Shown here one piece after another: positions 42,754 through 51,007 of a stretch of DNA of 64,000 nt. The position numbers were made by a program, and so were the translations under genes. Under the pieces are notes generated by a model. It was not told where the DNA came from, did no database searches, and saw only the letters and a list, made by a program, of their open reading frames with translations. The stretch's first letter is position 1; each line of letters opens with the position of its first letter. Source of the DNA: Collinsella phocaeensis (lineage in GTDB: Bacteria; Actinomycetota; Coriobacteriia; Coriobacteriales; Coriobacteriaceae); the NCBI RefSeq assembly GCF_900119895.1, contig NZ_FQLR01000004.1, positions 1,178,001 to 1,242,000 of the forward strand, given 5' to 3'.

Positions 42754-43191
42754 ATGGAAAGCCTGCAGTCGCCCGACGTGGCGCTTGGGGCGCTTCTGGT
42801 CGTCGCGTCGGTTGTGGACATACGTGAGAGGATCCTGCCCGACCCACTCGCCTACTCGATAGCGCTGTGCTCGCTGCTCTCCGCTTGCATGGCAGAAGGT
42901 ATCCGCGGCATGGCATGCAATCTCTTCTGGGGAGGGTTCGCGGGCGCCGTCGTGATGCTGGTGGAGCTGACATGGAGGCGCATCAAGGGCGCTCCGGGCA
43001 TCGGCGGAGGGGATATCAAGCTCCTGCTCGCCTGCATGGCGCGCGACCCGTTCTGGGGGTTGGCAAGCTTCAGCGTGGGCCTCATCGCGCTCGCAGGGGC
43101 AGGCTGCGCCCTCTCGAGGCGAAGCCTGCCCCTAATTCCGTTTTTCACGGCAGCCTCGATCGTCACGGCGCTATGGCTCGGCCCCGGATGA
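42754..43191 (+). CDS. Prepilin peptidase (A24 family), short orphan form
   Basis: This 145-residue membrane protein is a minimal type IV prepilin peptidase. The two catalytic aspartates of the family lie in DIRERILPD (Asp22) and GIGGGDIKLL (Asp87). About four hydrophobic helices are present. It lacks the N-terminal methyltransferase domain of PilD/ComC, like the CpaA/TadV type. AAAGGAGG precedes the ATG. It is one of only three plus-strand protein genes here and has no pilin, ATPase or secretin next to it, so its substrate must be encoded elsewhere. ComEA and ComEC in the same window make a competence pilus a plausible client. Confidence 0.85.
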   Translation: MESLQSPDVALGALLVVASVVDIRERILPDPLAYSIALCSLLSACMAEGIRGMACNLFWGGFAGAVVMLVELTWRRIKGAPGIGGGDIKLLLACMARDPFWGLASFSVGLIALAGAGCALSRRSLPLIPFFTAASIVTALWLGPG

Positions 43192-43199
43192 AAAATTCG

Positions 43200-43535
43200 C
43201 TAGAGGCGACTCGAGACAGATGCGCGCCCGTAGAACACGCCCGGCTCATCGTCCTGGTAACCGTACTCCTCGTACAGCTCGTCGTCCCAGCCGTTCTGGC
43301 CGAAACGGTCCTCCTCCCAGGTGTAATACCGAGCCGTCGCGTCGTAGTCGTACGCGGCGGAGGCGATCTCGACGACAAGGAGCGCCATCGAGATCACGAA
43401 CGCAGCGATGACGGCGAGGACGACAGCCGCAAAACCGTACGCGAACCGGGACGGCGATGTCTGGCACGCCGTGCTCGCGCTGGCGCTCTCGACGACAGGC
43501 GCTGCCCCGGAGACAGCCTGGGTTTGGTTCGTCAT
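43200..43535 (-). CDS. Small single-pass membrane protein with acidic tyrosine-rich tail
   Basis: I do not recognise this 111-residue protein. It has a Ser/Ala-rich N-terminus, one membrane helix (about residues 31-57), and a tail with dense Tyr, Asp and Glu (DATARYYTWEEDRFGQ, then DELYEEYGYQDDEPG). AAGGG lies upstream of the ATG, and codon use matches the genome. It is transcribed after a GT2 glycosyltransferase with a 33-base gap and ends facing the prepilin peptidase eight bases away. It may be part of a surface-polymer system, but that is only context. Confidence 0.65.
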   Translation of the reverse strand: MTNQTQAVSGAAPVVESASASTACQTSPSRFAYGFAAVVLAVIAAFVISMALLVVEIASAAYDYDATARYYTWEEDRFGQNGWDDELYEEYGYQDDEPGVFYGRASVSSRL

Positions 43536-43568
43536 GGCGGGTCCCTTCGGTAGATTCCAGGATGGGGG

Positions 43569-44843
43569 CTACTTCGCGCCCTCCATCACCTCCTCGAGCG
43601 AAACGCTGACGTCATGGGGCGTCGGAACCCAGTCGACCTTGAGGAAGAGCGCCGCGACGGTCAAGGGGATGTAGGTGAACATGAACAGCGGGAAGGTAAA
43701 CAGGTTGGCGACGACGCGCCACGCCTGCTTGCAATGGATGTGCTTGCGCTCGGCGACCGTCGTGATGAAGCCCATGAAGAAGAACGTCGCGTACATATAG
43801 CCTAGCATCATGACGACCGAGCCTATGCACATGGTGAGCTCGGCATCGGTCGCGAGAAATCCGTGACTCAGGTACCCGACGGCGATGAAGGTGACGTTGG
43901 CGAGCAGGCAGACCAGGGAGATAAGCATGGCAGGACCCACGACCATCAACATGTCGTACGCGGCGAAGCGATGATACCTGCGGATCGAGGTGAGCAACTG
44001 GCCGCCATAGGTGAACAGGACCTGGTAGAACCCCTTCGTCCACCGCATCCGCTGCTTGATGGACGCCTTGAGCGTGACGGGCTGCTCGTCGAAAAACTCG
44101 GCGGGGGCGTACCCGATGCGAACGCCGTGCACGGCGCAGAACGTCGTGAACTGGATATCCTCGGTAAGCGTATGGAAATCCCATCCGTGCATGCCCTCGA
44201 CGAGCTTGGCGGAGATCAGGTAGCCCGAACCCGAGACGGCGCACGAGGTGCCGCACATCATGCGGGCGTTGTTGAGGAAACGGGCCTCGCGCAAAAACCA
44301 GATGGCGTTGGCGGCGCTCACCCAGGAACTGCCGAAGTTCTTGGAGTTGCGGTAGCTGGTAAGGGCGAGGTATCCCTGGTCGAACGCATCGTTCATGACC
44401 GAGACGTAGTTCCTGGACAGCAGGTTGTCCGCGTCGAAGATGAAAAACGCCTCATACGTATCGGGATACTCGCGGAGGATGCGATCGAACCCGTAGTCCA
44501 TGACCCAGCTTTTACCCTTACGGGACAAGTCGTTGCGCTCGTAGACGATGGCGCCGGCCTCGCGCGCCGCCTGGGCGGTTCCGTCCGTGCAGGCATCCGC
44601 GACCACGAAGATGTCGATGAGCTCCGAAGGGTAATCCTGGTCCTTGATGGACTTGACGAGATTTGCGATGACGGGCTCTTCGTTATGGGCGGCGATGAAG
44701 AAGGCGTACCTGTGGAGACGCCGGGCGCGAGGGATCTTGACCTGACCGCGCACGAGACCGATCAGGAAGAAGATACCCTGGTATAGAAAGCAGAGGCTGA
44801 ACAGAATGCCCACGAGTGAGTTGAAGAAGACGATAGGCGTCAC
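43569..44843 (-). CDS. Membrane GT2 glycosyltransferase
   Basis: This 424-residue enzyme is a processive-type family 2 glycosyltransferase, similar to cellulose, hyaluronan or poly-N-acetylglucosamine synthases. An N-terminal membrane helix (5-32) leads to a cytosolic catalytic domain with ADACTDGT, FDADN (DxD at 137-139), TED at 227-229 and QRMRW at 264-268. Four to five helices follow at the C-terminus. It could make an exopolysaccharide or a glycolipid sugar chain; the sugar is not predictable. Start is GTG with GGGAG upstream. The small membrane protein downstream may be its partner. Confidence 0.9.
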   Translation of the reverse strand: MTPIVFFNSLVGILFSLCFLYQGIFFLIGLVRGQVKIPRARRLHRYAFFIAAHNEEPVIANLVKSIKDQDYPSELIDIFVVADACTDGTAQAAREAGAIVYERNDLSRKGKSWVMDYGFDRILREYPDTYEAFFIFDADNLLSRNYVSVMNDAFDQGYLALTSYRNSKNFGSSWVSAANAIWFLREARFLNNARMMCGTSCAVSGSGYLISAKLVEGMHGWDFHTLTEDIQFTTFCAVHGVRIGYAPAEFFDEQPVTLKASIKQRMRWTKGFYQVLFTYGGQLLTSIRRYHRFAAYDMLMVVGPAMLISLVCLLANVTFIAVGYLSHGFLATDAELTMCIGSVVMMLGYMYATFFFMGFITTVAERKHIHCKQAWRVVANLFTFPLFMFTYIPLTVAALFLKVDWVPTPHDVSVSLEEVMEGAK

Positions 44844-44958
44844 GAAGGCTCCCTCGATCTCAAAGGTCTAAATCGCTAGAAGTGTAGCGCGTTCACCATA
44901 CGGCATGGTGGAGCGCCTATGGCGTTTGCCGCCTGCCGCACAGAACCAGCACGGCAGA

Positions 44959-45975
44959 TCAATCCTCGAACAAGCCGAGCTGGGGGATGATGGACGCGCC
45001 CGCCGCGGTGCGGCCCAGCGAACGGCCTCCGAGCTCGTCCAACGCCGCCGCGAGGTCCCACGGAAGCTCGTCACGGCATTCGACGTGCTCGCCCGTGACC
45101 GGATGGTCGAACTGCACGCGCCAAGAATGAAGGAACTGGCGGTCGAGCTCGAGGTTGGCACGAGGACTCCCCTTTCCATACAAAGGATCTCCGACGAGCG
45201 GATGATGTATATGGCGCATGTGCACGCGGATCTGATGCGTACGCCCGGTGTAAAGGTGACACTCAACGAGCGTGTAGCCCTCATCCGAGCGCCCTGCATC
45301 GAATCGCTCGAGGACGCGAAAGGTCGTGATGGCCTGCCGCGCAAAGGGATCATCGGACACGGCCATCTTGATGCGGTCGCGTGTCGAGCGCGCGATCCCG
45401 GTGTTGACGGTGCCTTCATCCATGGCGATGTATCCATGCACGAGCGCGATGTAGCGCCGATCGAGCGTGCGCGTGCGGATGAGGTTCTGCAGCTCGCGCT
45501 GCGTATCGTCGTCCTTGGCGGCAAGCATGAGGCCAGAGGTGTCACGGTCCAGGCGGTGGACGATGCCCGGACGGTCCTCACCCTGGACGGTACCGAGGTG
45601 GTCGAGGCCGCAATGGTAGGCCAGGGCGTTGGCGAGCGTTCCGTCCACGTGCCCATGGGCCGGATGGCACACGAGCCCGCGCTGCTTGGAGAGCACGATG
45701 AGGTAGTCGTCCTCATAGCGGATGTCGAGCGGAATGGCCTGCGGAACGATCGCGCCGGGCTCGGGCTCGTCCGGAAGCTCGACGGAAATGCGATCGCCGT
45801 TGGCCACCTGCTGCTTTTTGGACAGGCAGGTTTCTCCGTTGAGGACGACCGCCCCCGCCTCGACGAGGCGGGCGCACGCGGATCGGGAGGGGCAGGAAGC
45901 CTGGGCGCCGAGAAAGGCATCGAGACGGTCGCCGGAGGCTTCCGCAGGAACGAGAAGGTGCAGATCGAGCGACAT
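44959..45975 (-). CDS. rluD: RluD-type 23S rRNA pseudouridine synthase
   Basis: This RsuA/RluA family enzyme isomerises uridines in 23S rRNA. The 338-residue protein has an N-terminal S4 domain (about 15-65) and a catalytic domain with HRLDRDTSGLML, in which Asp143 is the nucleophile, plus YIALVHG and the GRTHQIRVHM motif. It probably corresponds to RluD, although the exact target is inferred by family. The ATG shares one base with the lspA stop (TGATG), the usual lspA-rluD coupling seen in Gram-positive bacteria. Confidence 0.93.
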   Translation of the reverse strand: MSLDLHLLVPAEASGDRLDAFLGAQASCPSRSACARLVEAGAVVLNGETCLSKKQQVANGDRISVELPDEPEPGAIVPQAIPLDIRYEDDYLIVLSKQRGLVCHPAHGHVDGTLANALAYHCGLDHLGTVQGEDRPGIVHRLDRDTSGLMLAAKDDDTQRELQNLIRTRTLDRRYIALVHGYIAMDEGTVNTGIARSTRDRIKMAVSDDPFARQAITTFRVLERFDAGRSDEGYTLVECHLYTGRTHQIRVHMRHIHHPLVGDPLYGKGSPRANLELDRQFLHSWRVQFDHPVTGEHVECRDELPWDLAAALDELGGRSLGRTAAGASIIPQLGLFED

Positions 45976-46598
45976 CAGCGACCGTTCCTCTCGCGCCACG
46001 CGCGCGCCCGGTCGCCGCGCGCCTTCGCGCGGCGCGCCCGGTCGGCTTCGTCGCGACGGTTGAGCTCGGCGGTGGCGTCGACCCTGTTGGCCGGAGAAAC
46101 CAAGAATCCGATGAAGGCGATGACCACTCCGCAGGTGATACCGATATCCGCGACGTTGAATACGGGAAAGTCGATGAATTCGGTCGCGATGAAGTCGACC
46201 ACGTATCCGAAGACGGCGCGGTCGACGGCGTTTCCGATCGCTCCCCCTACGACCAGAGCGAGACCGACGACCTCGAGCTTGGACACGACCTCGGCACGAA
46301 GGAGGTACGCGAAGGCACCGACCGTAACGACGAGGGCGAGGAGGACGAAGGCCCCGCCGAAGCCCTCACCCATGCTGAAGGCGGCACCGGTGTTCTCGAC
46401 ATAGGACAGACCGAGAAACCCGGGGATGAGCGGCATCTCGAAACGTGAGCCGACGAAAGGAGCAGGGTCCAGACTCATCTGGACGGCGAGCTTGGTCGCG
46501 CGGTCGAGCGCGAAGCACGCGATCGCGACCACGGAGGCGACGCAGAGGCGCCACCTCAAAGCCGGCTGAAACTGAGATTTCGCAGTGGTAGATGCCAC
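45975..46598 (-). CDS. lspA: Lipoprotein signal peptidase LspA
   Basis: LspA removes the signal peptide from diacylglyceryl-modified prolipoproteins. The 207-residue protein has four membrane helices and the family motifs LDRATKLAV, ENTGAAFS, GNAVDRAVFGYVVDFI and FNVADIGI, which contain the two catalytic aspartates. A basic, arginine-rich C-terminal tail of about 40 residues is present. I chose GTG at 46598 because AAGGGGG lies just upstream; an ATG at 46616 adds six residues. It shares a start-stop base with rluD. Confidence 0.93.
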   Translation of the reverse strand: MASTTAKSQFQPALRWRLCVASVVAIACFALDRATKLAVQMSLDPAPFVGSRFEMPLIPGFLGLSYVENTGAAFSMGEGFGGAFVLLALVVTVGAFAYLLRAEVVSKLEVVGLALVVGGAIGNAVDRAVFGYVVDFIATEFIDFPVFNVADIGITCGVVIAFIGFLVSPANRVDATAELNRRDEADRARRAKARGDRARAWRERNGR

Positions 46599-46673
46599 AG
46601 GTCCCCCTTCACGCATAGGCCCGACCCGCGATGCGGAGTGGGCGTAGGTACACGAACATATAGAAACGATACC

Positions 46674-46708
46674 CGAACGGGGCGGACCCGAAGTGTCCGC
46701 CCCGTTCG
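46674..46708. terminator. Long GC hairpin upstream of lspA
   Basis: A perfect 13-bp stem (46674-46686 with 46696-46708) has a 9-base loop. On the minus strand it is followed by GGTATCGTTTCTAT. It may end transcripts from ileS or protect the lspA leader. The weak U-tract leaves its role open. Confidence 0.55.
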
Positions 46709-46842
46709 AAACCACGGATTGCAGATGGATGCGGCAGGGCGCGATGCCCCGTGCGCGCCACGCGACGGAAGGCGCGTGGGACAGCAAACCGCTTCGAGCA
46801 TGTAAGCCGAAGCGACTCAGCTCCAGACGACCGAAGGCAACG

Positions 46843-46940
46843 GCGCGCCATGAGGGACGCGCCCCTTTGGCACATGGATGGACAATTCACGCGGAAAGCA
46901 GCGGGGCGCGTGCCAAAAGGGTACGTCCCCCATGGCACGC
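46843..46940. repeat. Inverted pair of REP-like palindromes (BIME-like)
   Basis: Two imperfect palindromes lie in opposite orientation: 46908-46940 on the plus strand and 46843-46875 on the minus strand. Over a 31-base core (GTGCCAAA...CATGGCRCGC) they match at 26 positions, and all five differences are transitions. Each can fold on itself. The pair lies directly after the ileS stop. The arrangement is that of bacterial interspersed mosaic elements. Confidence 0.6.
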
Positions 46941-46952
46941 GGCACCGAGCGA

Positions 46953-49757
46953 CTACACCCCCAGGGCAGCGGCGCAGCGGTCGCAGATGTGCGCGTGCTC
47001 CCCGTGGACGCCCGTGCTCTCGCGGAAGTTCCAGCAGCGGTCGCACGCCTCGCCGTGGGCTGCCTCGATCTCGGCGGACAACGAATCGCCGCAGGCGAGC
47101 TCGACCTCGGAGACGATGTAGAACTCTGCCAGGTCGACAGCCTTGTCACCCGTGAGCAGGGCGTAGGTCTCGGCGGGCGCGGTCGCCTTCACGCGGACCT
47201 GCTGGCTCTTGGTGAAGGTGCCCGCAGCGCGCGCCTCCTCGATCGCCTTGGTGACCACGCCGCGCAGCTCGAGGGACGCCTCGAGGACGCCTGCGAACTC
47301 GTTGGCCTGCTCGAGCGTGATGGGGCTCTTGTACCAATCGAGCAGCGCGCCGTACTCCTGGTTGTCGCGGCAACCGGCCGGAGCGAACTCCATGGCCTCG
47401 TCGACCGTGTAGGACAGAATGGGCTGCAGGTCGCGCATGAGCATGGAGAGCAGCTCGGCCGCGACGGTCTGGGCGCTGCGCATCTCGTGGCTACCGGGCT
47501 TCTCGCAGTACAGGCGGTCTTTCAGCGCGTCGAGGTACACGTTGGAGAGCTCGGTGACCACGAAGTCGTAGAGCGTGCGGTACGCGCGGTTGAACTCGTA
47601 GCCGGCGTAGGCCTCGTCGACCTCTGCCTGGACCTGCGTGAGGCGGGCGAGCATGAGCTTGTCGAGCGGCATGAGCCCGTCGAACGAGACGCCGTCGGTC
47701 GAGGGCTCGAACTGACCCTCGAGCACGGACAGCAGGAAGCGCAAGGTGTTGCGGAAGCGGCGGTACGCGTCGGAGGTGCGGGCGAGGATCTCGTGGTCGC
47801 AGGCGACGTCGGTGGAGGTGTCCACGGAGGCGACCCACAGGCGGATGATGTCGGCGCCCATCTCTTCGCAGATCTTGTTGGGGTCGATCACGTTGCCGAG
47901 CGACTTGGACATCTTGCGGCCCTGGCCGTCCAAGGTGAAGCCCTGGGAGATGACGGCCTTGTACGGCGCGACGCCGTTGGTGCCCACAGAGGTCAGCAGC
48001 GAGGACTGGAACCAGCCGCGGTGCTGGTCGGAGCCCTCGAGGTAGACGTCAGCCGGGTACTTGAGCTCGGGGCGGTACTCGCAGACGGCCTTCCAGGACA
48101 CGCCGGAGTCCCACCACACGTCGAGGATGTCGCGGTCGGCCTTGAGGTGATGGCCGCCGCACTTGGGGCAGACGCAGGCGTCGCCGAGATAGGACTCGGG
48201 CGCATCGGTGAACCAGGCGTCGGAGCCCTTCTCGTGGAACAGCGCGATGACGGCGTCGAGCGTGTCGTCGTTCATGATCTTCTCGCCGCAGTCGGCGCAG
48301 GTGAACGACGGGATCGGCACGCCCCAGTTGCGCTGGCGGGAGATGCACCAGTCGGGACGCTGCTCGACCATGGCGCCGATGCGGTTGACAGCGTGCTCGG
48401 GATACCAGGAGACGTGGTTGCGCACCTGGTCGAGCGCCTGCTCGCGCAGGCCGGTCTTGTCCATGGAGACGAACCACTGGTCCGTCGCGCGGAAGAGCAC
48501 CGGGTTCTTGCAGCGCCAGCAGTGCGGGTAGCTGTGGGTGATCTTCACCTCGGCCACGAGCATGCCGCGGTCGCGCAGGAACTGGATGATGTGCGGGTTG
48601 GCCTCGTCGGTGTCCATGCCGGAGAACGGGCCGCCGGTGCCGAACTCCTCGCCATTGTAGAAGCGGCCGTCGTCGTCGACGGGCATGCAGACGTCCATGC
48701 CCTCCTTCATGCAGACGTAGTAGTCGTCGACGCCGTGGCCGGGCGAGTTGTGGACGATACCGGTACCGTCCTCGGTGCCCACGTAGTCGGCCAGCAGGGC
48801 CACGCCCTCGACCCCGTCGAAGACGGGCTGCTTATAGTGCAGGTGGTCGAGGACCTCGGCGGGAACCTCGTACGGCTTGCCATCAACCATCACGGGCGTG
48901 ACGTCCCAGCCGGCGATGCCGCAGACCTTCTGGCTGAGGTCCTTCAGCATGATCTCGGCGCGGCCGTCGTGCTCGATGGCGGTGTAGATCGCCTCGGGCT
49001 TGAGGGAGACCGCCTGGTCGGACGGGATGGTCCAGGGGGTGGTGGTCCAGATCACGAAGTCCACGGGGCCGTCAAAGGACTCGAGGCCGGCGGGCTTGCT
49101 CGCGAGCTCGAAGCGCACGTAGATGGACGGGCTCGTCTCGTCGCCGTACTCGATCTCGGCCTCGGCGAGCGCGGTGTGGCAGTGCTTGCACCAGTGCACG
49201 GGCTTGTGGCCGCGATAGATCATGCCGCGATCGAACATGGCCTTGAAGGCCTCGATGTCAGCCGCGTCGTGCTGATGGTAAAGCGTGAGGTACGGGTTGT
49301 CCCAGTCGCCCAGGACGCCCAGGCGCTTGAAGCCCTCGCGCTGCAGGTCGATGTTCTCGACGGCGAACTGGTTGCACAGCTCGCGGATCTTCGCGACGCT
49401 CGTCTGGTTGAACTTCTCCGTGCCGAGCTTCTCCTCGACCTTGTGCTCGATGGGCTGGCCGTGGCAGTCCCAACCGGGAACGTAGGGGGTCTCATAGCCC
49501 TGCATCGCCTTGTAGCGGTTGATCATGTCCTTGGCGATCTTGTTCATCGCGTGGCCCAGGTGGATGGGGCCGTTGGCGTACGGAGGACCGTCGTGCAGCA
49601 CGAACTTCTCGTGGCCCTCGTTCTTCTTGAGCATGAGCTCGTAGACGTGGTTCTGCTGCCAGCGCTTGAGGCGCTCCGGCTCGCGCTGCGCCAGGGCCGC
49701 CCGCATGGGGAACTTGGTCTTGGGCAGGTTCATGGTCTGCTTGTACTCGTTTGCCAC
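46953..49757 (-). CDS. ileS: Isoleucyl-tRNA synthetase
   Basis: IleS charges tRNA-Ile and edits valine. The 934-residue protein has HLGH at 66-69 (the class I HIGH motif), the editing domain with WTTTPWTIPS, and KMSKS near residue 600. The C-terminal zinc site has CDRCWNF and CDRC. This is the bacterial type 1 form. Start is GTG at 49757 with AAGGGGG upstream; in-frame codons further up lie in the T-box terminator. Expression should respond to uncharged tRNA-Ile through the leader T-box. A REP-like pair follows the stop, then lspA and rluD. Confidence 0.97.
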   Translation of the reverse strand: MANEYKQTMNLPKTKFPMRAALAQREPERLKRWQQNHVYELMLKKNEGHEKFVLHDGPPYANGPIHLGHAMNKIAKDMINRYKAMQGYETPYVPGWDCHGQPIEHKVEEKLGTEKFNQTSVAKIRELCNQFAVENIDLQREGFKRLGVLGDWDNPYLTLYHQHDAADIEAFKAMFDRGMIYRGHKPVHWCKHCHTALAEAEIEYGDETSPSIYVRFELASKPAGLESFDGPVDFVIWTTTPWTIPSDQAVSLKPEAIYTAIEHDGRAEIMLKDLSQKVCGIAGWDVTPVMVDGKPYEVPAEVLDHLHYKQPVFDGVEGVALLADYVGTEDGTGIVHNSPGHGVDDYYVCMKEGMDVCMPVDDDGRFYNGEEFGTGGPFSGMDTDEANPHIIQFLRDRGMLVAEVKITHSYPHCWRCKNPVLFRATDQWFVSMDKTGLREQALDQVRNHVSWYPEHAVNRIGAMVEQRPDWCISRQRNWGVPIPSFTCADCGEKIMNDDTLDAVIALFHEKGSDAWFTDAPESYLGDACVCPKCGGHHLKADRDILDVWWDSGVSWKAVCEYRPELKYPADVYLEGSDQHRGWFQSSLLTSVGTNGVAPYKAVISQGFTLDGQGRKMSKSLGNVIDPNKICEEMGADIIRLWVASVDTSTDVACDHEILARTSDAYRRFRNTLRFLLSVLEGQFEPSTDGVSFDGLMPLDKLMLARLTQVQAEVDEAYAGYEFNRAYRTLYDFVVTELSNVYLDALKDRLYCEKPGSHEMRSAQTVAAELLSMLMRDLQPILSYTVDEAMEFAPAGCRDNQEYGALLDWYKSPITLEQANEFAGVLEASLELRGVVTKAIEEARAAGTFTKSQQVRVKATAPAETYALLTGDKAVDLAEFYIVSEVELACGDSLSAEIEAAHGEACDRCWNFRESTGVHGEHAHICDRCAAALGV

Positions 49758-49786
49758 GAATACCCCCTTCTCGTTATGGACGCATG

Positions 49787-50086
49787 AAAAAAGCGCCCGT
49801 CCTAGCTCAAGCTGGGACGAAGCGCCAAGAATCACGGAAAGCAGAACCCGCATGCGTTTCGCTATACCACCCAGCTCAAAGGATCGTGCCGTGGCACTCC
49901 CCCGTACTCGGCTGGCCTGTGACGACGGCCATCCCGGCGGTGTCTACTGAGCTGGCCATGGCAGCCGTTCGGACCGCGGCTCCGGGGTGATGTTCGAATC
50001 GGCCGCACGCACCCGGATCACAGCATCCCGAGCTCTCTTTACCGTGCGGGTCCGATCTACTCGTCCCCATCAACGCCTGTGATTCA
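49787..50086 (-). promoter_or_regulatory. T-box riboswitch controlling ileS, with its terminator
   Basis: The ileS leader has the parts of a T-box. An AGTA element lies at 50058-50061, and 3' of it GAA-C-ATC-A places an isoleucine codon (49989-49991) as specifier. The T-box sequence TGGGTGGTA is at 49865-49873. Its UGGU bulge complements the ACCA end of tRNA-Ile (discriminator A). AGCTGGG (49870-49876) can pair with CCCAGCT (49810-49816) as antiterminator. This pairing competes with the terminator, whose arms are 49793-49802 and 49815-49825 and which is followed by TTTTTT. Uncharged tRNA-Ile should therefore switch ileS on. Confidence 0.85.
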
Positions 50087-50088
50087 GG

Positions 50089-50116
50089 ATGATAGCACGT
50101 GGGGCACGTCCCTTAA
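50089..50116 (-). promoter_or_regulatory. Promoter of the ileS T-box transcript
   Basis: An extended -10, TGC-TATCAT (-10 at 50089-50094), lies just upstream of the T-box. The matching -35 is weak (TTAAGG, 16-base spacer). The position fits a start a few bases before stem I. Confidence 0.5.
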
Positions 50117-50150
50117 GCAGTAAGACGCGCATCCTTAAGGTAATCATCCT

Positions 50151-50194
50151 CAAAAGATTCCGATGCCGGCAAACCATGCTTGACCATGCATCGG
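50151..50194 (-). terminator. Terminator downstream of the DUF3784 gene
   Basis: CCGATGC and GCATCGG close a stem of 7 bp with a partly paired 21-base interior, followed by AATCTTTTG on the minus strand. It lies 78 bases after the DUF3784 stop and before the ileS promoter. Confidence 0.5.
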
Positions 50195-50271
50195 GCAGAT
50201 GAGCATTGGCATGTAGATACTTGAACACGACTTAGCAGCACATCGTGCGAAAAGCAACCCCACCGTCGATC

Positions 50272-50613
50272 TCAAGATCGAAAGCACTTCGCCCTGACAT
50301 ACCACACGCCAGCGACAACATCGACGATAAGGGCCACGACGGCGAACAGGTTCAGCCAGTCCGCCAGACCGCAGGCTCCCGTTGAATGAGCCTCGAGCAC
50401 GGCGGCACATGCCATCAGGGAGAACGCGATGGAGACGCCAAGCAACATGCATCCCGTAGCGCGACAAAGCTTGCGCTCATCGTACTGCGCTCGCTGGCTG
50501 GGCGTCATGGTGTTATAACCCGCTACAAGCCAGGACCCACGACCCGCAAGCAGCGGAATGCTCAGAACCAGAAACGCCAGCGCGAAGATCGAGAGAGGCA
50601 CTTCAGAACCCAT
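50272..50613 (-). CDS. DUF3784 small membrane protein
   Basis: This 113-residue protein belongs to the DUF3784 family of small integral membrane proteins. The family loop GRGSWLVAGYNTMTPSQR is present, followed by YDERKLCRATGCMLLG. Three hydrophobic helices are visible (about 6-25, 56-80 and 88-106). Function is unknown. ATG at 50613 follows AAGGAG. The region has lower GC than its neighbours, which may mean recent acquisition. No partner gene is evident. Confidence 0.82.
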   Translation of the reverse strand: MGSEVPLSIFALAFLVLSIPLLAGRGSWLVAGYNTMTPSQRAQYDERKLCRATGCMLLGVSIAFSLMACAAVLEAHSTGACGLADWLNLFAVVALIVDVVAGVWYVRAKCFRS

Positions 50614-50696
50614 AAGAGCGGCTCCTTCCACACGACCGTTTCATGCAGACGATCAACCCGCCACCATGCACCACGCGGCTTGTTTTCGGAATCGAT

Positions 50697-50942
50697 CTAC
50701 CCAAGCAAAGCCCGGCTCATAATGTAGAACTCCTCCTGGTTTGACTGCCATCGCTTCTCCATGGGAGGAAGCTTGGCGTCGAACGCCTCGGCGTCCTTTT
50801 CGCTGATATGCATGGCGGGACTGTCGCGATAAGTCCATCCACCGACCGAAAGGACGCCCTCGCGCACGAGCATCGCGGCAGGGTATACGCCTCCCTCCGC
50901 GCGCATGCCATTCTTTTTGCAACTCACGAAACCGTATCCCAC
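50697..50942 (-). CDS. Uncharacterised short ORF, possibly a gene fragment
   Basis: I do not recognise this 81-residue frame. It has balanced composition (RAEGGVYPAAMLVREGVLSV, then HISEKDAEAFDAKL), which is more protein-like than the chance frames nearby. No ribosome site precedes the GTG at 50942 or the internal ATG near 50906. It may be a truncated remnant or a leaderless small gene. It shares the softer base composition of the DUF3784 region. Confidence 0.4.
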   Translation of the reverse strand: MGYGFVSCKKNGMRAEGGVYPAAMLVREGVLSVGGWTYRDSPAMHISEKDAEAFDAKLPPMEKRWQSNQEEFYIMSRALLG

Positions 50943-51007
50943 ATAATATTTACGCTATGGATGCGCATGAAATATCACCATGTTGAAGGCCTGGCGTGAA
51001 TACGACC

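Larger units (their letters stand above)
46599..46952. other. Intergenic region between ileS and lspA
   Basis: This 354-base gap contains no convincing gene. It holds two REP-like palindromes near the ileS end (46843-46875 and 46908-46940) and a long hairpin near lspA (46674-46708). The rest is unstructured GC-rich sequence with short arginine-rich frames that lack ribosome sites. Confidence 0.6.

Noticed and set aside
46878-49787. Long plus-strand open frame opposite ileS
   Set aside because: IleS on the other strand has HLGH, KMSKS and zinc motifs; the antisense frame is a composition artefact.
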